Of a DNA stretch of 14,243 nucleotides, positions 6,828-14,236 are shown one piece after another. Within the stretch, counting starts at the first letter, position 1. Every line of letters begins with the position of its first letter. The DNA lies in the NCBI GenBank assembly GCA_045617525.1, contig JAZLIT010000115.1:1-14243 (forward strand). Reading direction: 5' to 3'. The stretch comes from JAZLIT01 sp045617525. Lineage in GTDB: Bacteria > Bacillota > Bacilli > Bacillales_A > Planococcaceae. The translations under genes and the position numbers were made by a program. The notes beneath the pieces are model-generated. The model was not told the DNA's origin. It saw only the letters and a list, made by a program, of their open reading frames with translations, and did no database searches.

Positions 6828-7679
6828 TTGAAATCAATCTACGAAATAAAACGAGTGGAACAATTAGGGGATTATCAAGTCGCACCAGCATTATTAAAGC
6901 AATTAGACGAAGTACAGTGGCGGCTAAAAAAGCAAAAATATAATGAGTTAGTACTCGCGGTAAATGAGCAGAGCGTTTTCGGACTTGCCCTAAGCTGGAC
7001 AAATGCATTCCATCCAACTGCAAAATATGTGCGCCATTATGGAGTGGCTCCGCAATTACTGGATCAATTGCTAGAAAAGGTTACGCCGCAAAATAAAGTA
7101 GTTTATTCATGCTTTGAGGATGAAACCGAGCAAATTCTACTATTTGAGCAAAAGGGATTTACGTTATTCCGCAAGACATATATGGAATCAATACAGATTG
7201 AAGCGTTGTTAGTTGCGTTAACGCCAGCTCAATTACAAGAAAACCTTCGTTCACTTCATGAAGTTTTACAAAATAATGAACAACGAGAATCACTTTTTAA
7301 GCTTCTAAAATTCAATTATGAGCAATCTCATTTACTTAATGAAGTGGCAGACTATACGTGGCAGGACTGGGAGGGACATCTACTTGGAGATGAGCCAGAC
7401 TTAGATTTGAGCTATGTAGTGGTTGAAGAGAATGAAGTGAAGGGTTATATCATGATACATAAAAACAGCGAGGATCACTATGAAGTAGGCTGGGTTGGGC
7501 TAAGTGAAGGTGGCGATTTACAAGGCACTTTGAAGCGTCAATTAATGGCTATGCAAAATCGAGGGGCAAAAACTGTGGGAATTGAAGTCGATACGACAGA
7601 CCATTTCGCCATGCAGTTATTCGAATTTATGGATTTGGAGCAAATCAAAAGTTGGAATTCCTATGTATTGTATAAATAA
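6828..7679 (+). CDS. GNAT-like N-acetyltransferase domain protein
   Basis: The protein is 283 residues from the TTG at 6828. This start is preferred over the in-frame ATG at 6804 because AAAGAGGG sits 6 nt upstream and the ATG has no site. The layout suggests two GNAT-like halves: about residues 25-125 (ELVLAVNEQSVFGLALSWTN, then a strand-helix end FEQKGFTLFRKTYME) and about 185-283 (LDLSYVVVEENEVKGYIMIHK, then TVGIEVDTTDHFAMQLFEFM). The second half ends as GNAT domains do, with a C-terminal strand after the AMQLFEFMDLE helix. A clear Q/RxxGxG acetyl-CoA loop is not seen, so one or both halves may be degenerate. The substrate is unknown. The next GNAT gene starts 20 bp downstream, likely in the same transcript. 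Confidence 0.65.
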   Translation: MKSIYEIKRVEQLGDYQVAPALLKQLDEVQWRLKKQKYNELVLAVNEQSVFGLALSWTNAFHPTAKYVRHYGVAPQLLDQLLEKVTPQNKVVYSCFEDETEQILLFEQKGFTLFRKTYMESIQIEALLVALTPAQLQENLRSLHEVLQNNEQRESLFKLLKFNYEQSHLLNEVADYTWQDWEGHLLGDEPDLDLSYVVVEENEVKGYIMIHKNSEDHYEVGWVGLSEGGDLQGTLKRQLMAMQNRGAKTVGIEVDTTDHFAMQLFEFMDLEQIKSWNSYVLYK

Positions 7680-7699
7680 ATCAAAGGGTGGTAGGAAAA

Positions 7700-8224
7700 A
7701 TGAAAATTAGAAAAGCAATACTTGAAGATGCTGCAGGAATTGGGCGTGTCCATGTAGATAGCTGGCGAACGACATATGCAGAGATTATTTCCGCGGATTT
7801 TTTAGCTGGATTATCATATGAAAATTCAGAGGGAAACTGGCGACGTAATATGCAAAATGTGGAGGAAACGATTTTTGTGGTTGAAAATGAAGAAGGTACA
7901 ATAATCGGATTTACAAGTACAAGCAAGCGCGAGCGAAATAAGACACCGAATTCGACGGATCTAACATCGCTCTATTTTTTACAGGAATATCAAGGACTGG
8001 GGCTTGGGAAACAACTGTTGCAAGTCTTATTTCAACATTATAAAGAAAAGGGCTATGAAAAGGTGTTTGTAGACGTTTTAGAAGCAAATAAAACACGCCA
8101 TTTCTATGAAAAGTATGGCGCGGAATTGGTGGGCAACGTGCAAATTAAAATCGGACCTGATTTATTGGATGAATCATTTTATGTATGGAATTCAGTGGAT
8201 GAAGTACTTGCGAAATTAGGGTGA
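7700..8224 (+). CDS. GNAT family N-acetyltransferase
   Basis: The 174-residue protein starts MKIRKAILEDAAGIGRVHVDSWRTTYAEII, typical of small Bacillus GNAT enzymes. The acetyl-CoA-binding motif A is clear: LTSLYFLQEYQGLGLGKQLL (QGLGLG). The C-terminal motif VDVLEANKTRHFYEKYGAELVG has the usual Asn and Tyr. The ATG at 7700 is chosen because AGGGTGGTAGG lies just upstream; the GTG at 7688 falls inside that ribosome-binding site. It would transfer an acetyl group from acetyl-CoA to an unknown amine. It follows the other GNAT gene by 20 bp, as an operon. Confidence 0.88.
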   Translation: MKIRKAILEDAAGIGRVHVDSWRTTYAEIISADFLAGLSYENSEGNWRRNMQNVEETIFVVENEEGTIIGFTSTSKRERNKTPNSTDLTSLYFLQEYQGLGLGKQLLQVLFQHYKEKGYEKVFVDVLEANKTRHFYEKYGAELVGNVQIKIGPDLLDESFYVWNSVDEVLAKLG

Positions 8225-8228
8225 AGTG

Positions 8229-8251
8229 AGCGCATAGGCAGTGCTATTTTT
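8229..8251 (+). terminator. Weak terminator-like hairpin after the GNAT pair
   Basis: AGCGC at 8229-8233 pairs with GTGCT at 8241-8245 (one G-U), followed by ATTTTT. It lies just after the stop of the second GNAT gene. The stem is short, so the call is tentative. Confidence 0.35.
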
Positions 8252-8320
8252 AAAGGTATAAGAGTAATTGCTGTGCATATATTAAATAATGAATGTAAAT
8301 ATTTAGAATATTTATGTGTA

Positions 8321-8349
8321 TTGGCTCTATTGTAGGTCCGTTTTAATAT
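8321..8349 (+). promoter_or_regulatory. Promoter of the citrate synthase gene
   Basis: TTGGCT at 8321-8326 and TAATAT at 8344-8349 are 17 bp apart. Transcription would start near 8356, giving a leader of about 50 nt that ends in AAAGGAGGAGG before the ATG. Confidence 0.6.
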
Positions 8350-8404
8350 GATGGACAAAATAGGATTAAAAGTGGATAAATTTTGTTAAAAGGAGGAGGC
8401 ATAA

Positions 8405-9502
8405 ATGATTAAGCAAGAAGTAAAACCAGGACTAGAGGGTGTAGTAGTTACTGATACGTTTATTAGTTTAGTCGATGGTGAAAAAGGCGAATTAATTTAT
8501 AGAGGATATTCGGCAAAAGATTTAGCTATTAAAAACGAGTTTGAAGAGGTTTGTTATTTATTATGGTACGGAAACTTACCAAATAAAATAGAAGCTGAAA
8601 ATTTGAAGTCGCAAATGTCAAAGGAACGTGAATTACCTTTATATGTAAAGGATATCATTAAAAATCTTCCATTAGAAATGGATATGATGTCTGTATTAAG
8701 AACATGCATATCTGCACTAGGGACAAGTGAATATTCGTATAAACCAACTATTGAACAGGCTATAGTTATTACTTCAAAGATTCCTACAATTTTAGCGTAT
8801 AGATTTAGATATATTAATAACCTCCCTGAAATTGCACCCTTGAATGAACTATCTCATGTTGCCAACTACTTATATATGTTAAAGGGTAGTAACCCAAAAG
8901 AAGCTCATGTACGAACGCTGAATGCATATTTTATTTTGACTATGGAACATGGAATGAATGCCTCTACATTTACCGCGCGTGTAATAAGCTCTACAGAATC
9001 AGAAATCATTTCTGCTATTACTGGTGCAATAGGTGCCATGAAAGGGCCACTACATGGAGGTGCACCTTCAGAAGTCATGGATTTATTAGAGCGCATTGAA
9101 ACAAAAGAAAACGCTGAAAAATGGTTAAGAAATGAGCTTGAAAATGGAAATAAGATAATGGGATTTGGTCATAGAGTTTATAAGACGAGCGATCCACGGG
9201 CAGTAGCTCTTCGAATGATAACTGAAGAGTTTTCAAATCAGGATCAATGGTTAGATTTAGCCTATTATGTAGAGCAAGAAGCTATACGTTTATTAGAACT
9301 TTATAAACCTGGAAGAAGATTATACACAAACGTAGAATTTTATGCTGCAGCTATTTTAAGAGCAGTTGATATGCCTATTGAACTCTTTACGCCTACTTTT
9401 ACAGCTAGTAGAGTGGCGGGTTGGACAGCAAATGTAATTGAACAAGCAGCCAATAATCGTATTTATCGACCACAATCAAACTATATCGGCCCGAGATTAT
9501 AA
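8405..9502 (+). CDS. citA: Citrate synthase (CitA-type)
   Basis: The 365-residue enzyme condenses acetyl-CoA and oxaloacetate to citrate. Family motifs are in order: IDGEKG-like LVDGEKGELIYRGY near residue 23, EHGMNAST at 181-188, GPLHGGAP with H217, GFGHRVY with H256, and NVEFYAA with E311, followed by FTASR with R335. H217 and H256 match the two essential histidines. The catalytic aspartate position (NVDFY in most) is E311; I recall the same Glu in B. subtilis CitA, the minor citrate synthase, which this sequence resembles closely (YKPGRRLYTNVEFYAA). Length fits CitA. AAAGGAGGAGG precedes the ATG. In B. subtilis citA lies next to divergent citR; no such regulator is present here. A 2-methylcitrate synthase role cannot be excluded. 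Confidence 0.85.
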   Translation: MIKQEVKPGLEGVVVTDTFISLVDGEKGELIYRGYSAKDLAIKNEFEEVCYLLWYGNLPNKIEAENLKSQMSKERELPLYVKDIIKNLPLEMDMMSVLRTCISALGTSEYSYKPTIEQAIVITSKIPTILAYRFRYINNLPEIAPLNELSHVANYLYMLKGSNPKEAHVRTLNAYFILTMEHGMNASTFTARVISSTESEIISAITGAIGAMKGPLHGGAPSEVMDLLERIETKENAEKWLRNELENGNKIMGFGHRVYKTSDPRAVALRMITEEFSNQDQWLDLAYYVEQEAIRLLELYKPGRRLYTNVEFYAAAILRAVDMPIELFTPTFTASRVAGWTANVIEQAANNRIYRPQSNYIGPRL

Positions 9503-9597
9503 TACAATAAAGGGTCAAACCATATTAGAGTTTGTAATTAATGACGTGTCTTAGTTTGATTAAGAAGGGTAAGTCACAATAAAAGTAAGAGCCAAAT

Positions 9598-9628
9598 AAC
9601 ACCCTCCTGTTGATTAGGTGGGTGTTTT
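9598..9628 (+). terminator. Terminator hairpin after citrate synthase
   Basis: The stem 9598-9608 pairs with 9616-9626 with one mismatch and a 7-nt loop; TTTT at 9625-9628 follows on the plus strand. The stem is strong but the T run is short. It lies between two converging frames and may serve both strands. Confidence 0.6.
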
Positions 9629-9639
9629 GAGTGCTTCGG

Positions 9640-9912
9640 TTATTCTTTCACCTGGGTAGGTTTTTTCGTGCCTTCCTGTTCTAAGGACGTACTAAAAACG
9701 GTTCCAAGTAAGGTGTTAACGAGTACCATCTTTTCGATTGATCCTTCATCTGTTGTATCTCCTTACTCAAAATGCGCCTGTTGCATAGTTATTGGGCGGG
9801 ATCAAAGAATATCCCGCTTGATTGGAATTATTCCACATTCAAGCTCTAATTATTCGAAGTTGCTCCAAAAAATGAAGACCGAAAACATGGCTACCCCTAG
9901 GGATAACTTCAT
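9640..9912 (-). pseudogene. Decayed small reading frame with signal-like N-terminus
   Basis: On the minus strand a frame opens at the ATG at 9910-9912 with a hydrophobic segment, MKLSLGVAMFSVFIFWSNFE. It then has three stops (after SNFE, RDIL and HFE) and closes with protein-like sequence (GDTTDEGSIEKMVLVNTLLG, then FSTSLEQEGTKKPTQVKE) before TAA at 9640-9642. In the middle another frame gives NNSNQAGYSLIPPNNYATG, suggesting two compensating indels. I do not recognise the family. The opposite-strand frame at 9668-9934 is uninterrupted but has no ribosome-binding site and looks like a shadow. This may be a relic of a small exported or membrane protein. Confidence 0.35.
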
Positions 9913-9943
9913 GTCTGCGGCCTTCGCGTATTAGCTATGATTT

Positions 9944-9972
9944 ACATTAATTAATAGAACCAGTATTAATGT
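9944..9972 (-). terminator. AT-rich hairpin after the deacetylase gene
   Basis: ACATTAAT at 9944-9951 pairs exactly with ATTAATGT at 9965-9972, about 25 bp after the stop of the deacetylase gene. It is all A-T apart from one pair and lacks a clear T run, so it is a poor terminator candidate. Confidence 0.25.
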
Positions 9973-9996
9973 GAGAATCTTTTAAAATATATACCT

Positions 9997-11253
9997 TTAC
10001 TGTAAATTAACAATTTTTAAGTCCTGCTCTTGTAAGTATTCAATTATTTTTGGTAAAGAATCAATTACAGCTTGAGATTCATGCAAAAGGATAATTGACC
10101 CGGACGTTTTATTATTACGTACATAATCAAATATTTTATCTGCATCACGGGATTTCCAATCTTCAGGATCTTTATTCCAAAGTGTTATTTTGTAGTCGTG
10201 ATTATATAAAACATCTTTTGTCTGTTCATTTAATGCGCCATAGGGTGGTCTGAAAAGAACTAATTTTTCTTTTGTAATATCTTCAATTGCTAAAGTAGAT
10301 TGTACGACTTGATCTTCTAAACCTTTGAAGGATAAGTTTGGCATACTAAAGTGGTTCATGGAATGGCTGCCAATTGAATATCCATTGGATTGTACATATC
10401 GAACGTATTCTGGATGTTTTTTTGCGTTAATTCCTAAAAAGAAAAAAGTACCACCAACCTCGTACTCTTTTAATATATCAGTGATCTCCATTGTATACTT
10501 TGAAGGGCCATCATCGAAAGTGAGTGAAACGTATCCTTCTGGAATGTCGTATGTTATGGAGTCACTAAGCGTTAGAGAAGGAAGACTGTATTTTGAAGAA
10601 ACATCGCTTATTAAGTTAGTAGGGGCTATAACATTATCTGTATAGTTTACTTCTTTAATCTTAACTTCAGCATTAGCGAAGGCTGTATTATTAATTTCAG
10701 CCTTATGTAGATACAAGTTATATATATATCCAAACAGTATGATAGATATAATGCCAATCATAGAACCACTTACCCATTTAACAGTAGGGTTGTACCTTTT
10801 TGGTACATCCCTATCAATTTGCGTGTCCGTTTTTTCATCAATTTCCAATAGTGTCATTGATAAAAACGGAAGTTTAGCTAGATCATTTATACTACTACTA
10901 TTTTTAATGATTTCTAAACTTTTTTTGTATTCCTCTGAACAATTGAAATATATTCGTTGACTTGTATTTAGGTATGTTTTTGTAAGCACACTTATAAATT
11001 GGTTTTCAGATGTTTCAGATGTTATATGTAATGATAATCTGTATTTATGGCCACCGTTAAAATGAGATATAGTCATTAAATTATTTGCAGTATCTCTGTC
11101 AATTCCCCAATAAAGTTCATATTCTTCTTCTTCAGAAGATAGTTTTATACGTAAATATGATTTTTCATTATTATTTTCAATAGCTACTAATTCAATTACT
11201 TTTATGAATTTATTAACAAGAATTCCTCCTCTCTCTGTTAGAAATTCACTCAT
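9997..11253 (-). CDS. Membrane-anchored polysaccharide deacetylase (NodB domain) with cytoplasmic N-terminal domain
   Basis: The 418-residue protein has three parts: a soluble N-terminal domain (about 1-155) of no family I recognise; one membrane helix at about 161-179 (VSGSMIGIISIILFGYIYN); and, after a linker of about 55 residues, a NodB deacetylase domain (about 240-418). Catalytic motifs are intact: TFDDGP (D247, D248), SHSMNH (H297, H301), RPPYG (335-339), a D-x3-W segment (D362, W366) and LLHE (H391). The enzyme should remove acetyl groups from a cell-wall or secreted GlcNAc-type polymer outside the membrane, while the N-terminal part faces the cytoplasm. It follows the coiled-coil gene by 9 bp. 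The annotated ATG has no ribosome-binding site, and the strong AGAGGAGG lies inside the frame at codons 7-10, so the true start is uncertain. Confidence 0.85.
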   Translation of the reverse strand: MSEFLTERGGILVNKFIKVIELVAIENNNEKSYLRIKLSSEEEEYELYWGIDRDTANNLMTISHFNGGHKYRLSLHITSETSENQFISVLTKTYLNTSQRIYFNCSEEYKKSLEIIKNSSSINDLAKLPFLSMTLLEIDEKTDTQIDRDVPKRYNPTVKWVSGSMIGIISIILFGYIYNLYLHKAEINNTAFANAEVKIKEVNYTDNVIAPTNLISDVSSKYSLPSLTLSDSITYDIPEGYVSLTFDDGPSKYTMEITDILKEYEVGGTFFFLGINAKKHPEYVRYVQSNGYSIGSHSMNHFSMPNLSFKGLEDQVVQSTLAIEDITKEKLVLFRPPYGALNEQTKDVLYNHDYKITLWNKDPEDWKSRDADKIFDYVRNNKTSGSIILLHESQAVIDSLPKIIEYLQEQDLKIVNLQ

Positions 11254-11262
11254 TAATACTAG

Positions 11263-11994
11263 TTATTTACTTTGATTGTGATTGGGTAAGAAAGAGAGAG
11301 ACATTCTATCAGTAAAATCATTAATGGTTTGCATTAATTCTGCCTTCTCATTTACAATTTTTTGATGTTGTTCAGCAAACTTTTGATTGTCAATTTCTAA
11401 GATTCTAATTCTATCTTCAAGTTCATTGGTTTTTAACAAGCTGTGATATTGTGTGTGTTCTGCCTCTTCTTGAAGTTTGTTGTATTTAGAAATTTCCGCT
11501 TCAAGTTGATTTGAAGTTTTTTCGTATTCCATGTTGGATGTAAGCTGATATGCCTTATAATCTTCAAGGAGCTGATCATAGCTCATTTGTTTATTTGTTA
11601 GGGTAACTTCTAATTCGCGAATTTCCTTACTTTTTTCTTGAAATAGCTGGTCTTTCTTTATTTGTTCATGCTTAAAACGACTTATCGTTTCATTTGCTGC
11701 ATTTAATTGTTCCTCAAGCCCTTTATTTTTATACGATACCAATTGTCGTTCCGTCAGCATATTTTCTATTGAATTCATTACATCAAGTACTATTTTGTCT
11801 TGATTATCTTTTATGAACAATTTTTTATTATTATCTGTAACTAATTGTTCAGGCTCTTCCTTGAACATAGAGGGGCCGTCTATAATAATATCGGTAATAA
11901 TTTCTTTTTGTTCATCAGAAATTCCCTCTATTTGGTTTTGTTTTGAAAGGATATTTTTAAACCAACCAGTTCCTTTTTTGTCTATTTCATTCAC
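11263..11994 (-). CDS. Cytoplasmic coiled-coil protein of unknown function
   Basis: This 243-residue acidic protein has no signal peptide, membrane span or cysteine. Residues 1-75 are a short globular-looking or disordered region (GTGWFKNILSKQ, then EEQ-rich). From about 75 to 225 the heptad pattern is long and almost unbroken, so it should form an extended coiled coil, probably a dimer. I do not recognise a family; SMC- or DivIVA-like labels would only reflect the coiled coil. The GTG start has AGGAGA about 10 nt upstream, a little far. It is the first gene of a two-gene operon with the membrane deacetylase. A scaffold or localisation role for the cytoplasmic domain of that enzyme is a reasonable inference but unproven. 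Confidence 0.75.
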   Translation of the reverse strand: MNEIDKKGTGWFKNILSKQNQIEGISDEQKEIITDIIIDGPSMFKEEPEQLVTDNNKKLFIKDNQDKIVLDVMNSIENMLTERQLVSYKNKGLEEQLNAANETISRFKHEQIKKDQLFQEKSKEIRELEVTLTNKQMSYDQLLEDYKAYQLTSNMEYEKTSNQLEAEISKYNKLQEEAEHTQYHSLLKTNELEDRIRILEIDNQKFAEQHQKIVNEKAELMQTINDFTDRMSLSFLPNHNQSK

Positions 11995-12018
11995 CGAAAT
12001 ATCATCTCCTATTGACTC

Positions 12019-12041
12019 TTATATGTTTAAGGGTCATATAA
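12019..12041. promoter_or_regulatory. Inverted repeat in the leader of the coiled-coil/deacetylase operon
   Basis: TTATATG at 12019-12025 and CATATAA at 12035-12041 form a 7-bp inverted repeat with a 9-bp centre, between the promoter and the GTG start. It may be a regulator site or a small hairpin; no known regulator is recognised. Confidence 0.3.
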
Positions 12042-12074
12042 ATTATTTACAATAATTATAAAATTATTAATTTT

Positions 12075-12102
12075 ATTGTATAACGTCGTCAAAAATTGTC
12101 AA
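12075..12102 (-). promoter_or_regulatory. Promoter of the coiled-coil/deacetylase operon
   Basis: On the minus strand TTGACA (complement of 12097-12102) is followed after 16 bp by TACAAT (complement of 12075-12080). The -35 is a perfect match. The transcript would have a leader of about 75 nt. Confidence 0.65.
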
Positions 12103-12457
12103 CTATTGTCGGTTTTTTGGTAAATAAATTTAATAATGTATATAGTATTATATTGGAGGTTTAATTTACCTGTTGAAGTGGCTAGGAGAATTTTTTTAAA
12201 ATATCCTGTTGTGCGGGACTGACTCGAACATTTCAATCGGAGAACCATATTTTAGGTGGTCTTATTTTATTTGAGCTTTAGTGTATTCCTAAACTTTCGT
12301 TGAGACATATTAAATGTAATTAATTTGTTAAAGAGTGCTAAGATTGATGCTCATTATTTAATACATAGATTCACCTTCATAGAAGATTGAATTGGAAGTC
12401 ACTAGAAAATCAAGCAGATAGTAGTTTACTTCTAGTTGTTATTTAATACAAATCTTA
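12103..12457. other. Non-coding AT-rich interval
   Basis: No convincing gene is seen on either strand between the operon promoter and the Pho-box-like repeats. GGAGG near 12155 is not followed by a usable frame. The 12-bp word TTATTTAATACA occurs twice, at 12354-12365 and 12439-12450. Nothing else stands out. Confidence 0.5.
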
Positions 12458-12506
12458 TTTACCCACATTAATGATTTCTTAATAGTTCTTAATATTCTAA
12501 TAATAT
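12458..12506 (+). promoter_or_regulatory. Pho-box-like repeats and -10 box of the alkaline phosphatase gene
   Basis: Four hexamers, TTTACC (12458), TTAATG (12468), TTAATA (12479) and TTAATA (12489), recur every 10-11 bp, that is, on one face of the helix. They end 6 bp before TAATAT at 12501-12506. PhoP of B. subtilis binds TT(A/T/C)A(C/T)A-type repeats about 11 bp apart upstream of phosphate-starvation promoters, which often lack a -35 box, as here. The gene downstream is a classic PhoP target. The match to the hexamer is imperfect in AT-rich DNA. Confidence 0.5.
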
Positions 12507-12577
12507 GACGTTTACAATTAACCGTTAAACTAAAATAGAATTACAAATTAACCATTATTTAGGAGGAGATTTCATTA

Positions 12578-14236
12578 ATGAAGAACAAGAAAAAATGGTT
12601 GTCCCTTGCACTTGTCGGAGCGGTTGCTCTATCATCGATTACTGTAACACAATTAAATTCAGAAGCTGAAGCATCAAAACAAGCGAAAAAGTCACCAACA
12701 AATGTCATCATGTTAATTATGGATGGTTCTAGTAATAACGCTGTATCGCTAGCACGCTGGTACAAAGGTGACAGTCTCGCAATGGACGAAATTTTGACAG
12801 GTGCTGTTACAACATACTCAGCAGAATCAGCTATTACAGATTCTGCACCGGCTGGAACTGCCCTAGCAACTGGTCATAAATCAAACAGTGGTTATGTAGG
12901 GGTTCTACCTTCTAAAGTTGACATGCCTGGCGTTGAAGAAAACCCAACGAATGCATTTACGCCAGTTGCAAATGTCTTAGAGGGAGCCAAACAGCTTGGT
13001 AAAGCAACTGGTATCGTCGCTACCTCTGAAATTCAACATGCTACACCAGCAAGTTTCTCTACTCACGTAACGTCTCGCAGTAATTATGATGATATCGGAG
13101 AACAACAGGTATATCAAAATATGGATGTGATTCTTGGTGGTGGTTATGATTACTTAAAATCAGCGAACCGTAAAGATGGTGAGGATCTTGTTAGCGTTAT
13201 TGAAAATAAAGGATATGATCTTGTGTCAACTCGCAATGAGTTGTTAACCTCCAAATCCAACAAAATTTACGGAAGTTTTGCAAGTAGCACTTTAGCATAT
13301 GATTTTGATAGATCTAAAACAAATCCAGAAGAACCTACACTAGCAGAAATGACTTCAAAAGCAATCGAAACTTTGAGCAAAGATAAAGATGGTTTCTTTT
13401 TAATGGTAGAAGGTAGTAAAGTAGACTGGGCAGCTCATGCGAATGATCCAATTGGAATGATTACAGATATTTTAGCTTTCGATGAAGCCGTTAATGAAGC
13501 ATTAAAATTTGCTGAGAAAGATAAAAATACGATGGTCATTGCCGTAACAGACCATGGAAATAGTGGAATTACAATCGGTAATGAAAACACATCTTCAACT
13601 TATGATAAAATTAATATTTCTAATTATATCAATCCTTTAAAAAAGGCAACAATGACTGTTGAAGGAGCACTTAGTCAATTAAAATCAGATCGCTCTAACT
13701 TATTAGAAGTAGCAAAATTATATGGACTAGATAATTTAACTACACAGGAAACTGCTACTATTAATGCAACTGAAACGAATAAACTTTCTAGCACATTCAT
13801 AAAACTTTTATCTAAACGTGCTGACCTAGGTTTTACAACAGGTGGACATACCGGTGATGACGTATTCTTATATTCTTATGGACCAAATCAAATTACTGGG
13901 CTAGTTGACAATACAGATCTGGCGAAAGAAATGGCTAGCTTCATGGGCATTAAATTAGATAATTTAACGAAGGATCTTTACTCGAATGCAGAAGTAACTC
14001 TGAAAGCAAAAGGATATACGACTTCGATTGATCTTTCCGATAAAGAAAATGCTGTACTTGTAGTAAAGAAAGGAACAGCTACTTTTGAAATCCCTGAAAA
14101 TAAAAACATAATTATTCGTAAAACTACTAATAATAATGGCAAAGTAACTTCAAATGAAATCCAAACTAATACAATTAGCGTATACAATGGTACTAGCTTC
14201 TATATTTCAAAAGCAACGATAAATAACCTTAATTAA
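12578..14236 (+). CDS. Secreted alkaline phosphatase (PhoA/PhoB type) with C-terminal extension
   Basis: The 552-residue protein starts with a Sec signal peptide (KNKKKW, hydrophobic residues 7-24, probable cleavage after SEAEA at residue 32). The catalytic set is complete: D49 in MLIMDGSS, nucleophile S89 in TDSAPAGTALATGH, the EIQHATPASF segment (H154, T156), E278, D283 and H287 in MVEGSKVDWAAHAND, D325 and H326 in AVTDHGNSG, and H424 in TGGHTGDD. It should release phosphate from phosphomonoesters outside the cell, using two zinc ions and one further metal. The phosphatase domain ends near residue 460; the remaining 90 residues, rich in Asn, Thr, Lys and Val, are extra compared with B. subtilis PhoA and PhoB. 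AGGAGGAG precedes the ATG by 9 nt. The terminator lies beyond the window. Confidence 0.93.
   Translation: MKNKKKWLSLALVGAVALSSITVTQLNSEAEASKQAKKSPTNVIMLIMDGSSNNAVSLARWYKGDSLAMDEILTGAVTTYSAESAITDSAPAGTALATGHKSNSGYVGVLPSKVDMPGVEENPTNAFTPVANVLEGAKQLGKATGIVATSEIQHATPASFSTHVTSRSNYDDIGEQQVYQNMDVILGGGYDYLKSANRKDGEDLVSVIENKGYDLVSTRNELLTSKSNKIYGSFASSTLAYDFDRSKTNPEEPTLAEMTSKAIETLSKDKDGFFLMVEGSKVDWAAHANDPIGMITDILAFDEAVNEALKFAEKDKNTMVIAVTDHGNSGITIGNENTSSTYDKINISNYINPLKKATMTVEGALSQLKSDRSNLLEVAKLYGLDNLTTQETATINATETNKLSSTFIKLLSKRADLGFTTGGHTGDDVFLYSYGPNQITGLVDNTDLAKEMASFMGIKLDNLTKDLYSNAEVTLKAKGYTTSIDLSDKENAVLVVKKGTATFEIPENKNIIIRKTTNNNGKVTSNEIQTNTISVYNGTSFYISKATINNLN

Noticed and set aside
9654..9673. ACCT-GGGT-AGGT followed by TTTTTT as a terminator
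   Set aside because: The stem is only 4 bp, too weak to support.
9668..9934. 88-codon plus-strand open frame
   Set aside because: No ribosome-binding site; the protein-like signal is on the other strand.
12353..12450. TTATTTAATACA direct repeat as a regulatory or attachment site
   Set aside because: Two 12-bp AT-rich copies 85 bp apart are easily expected by chance in this composition, and no integrase gene is nearby.
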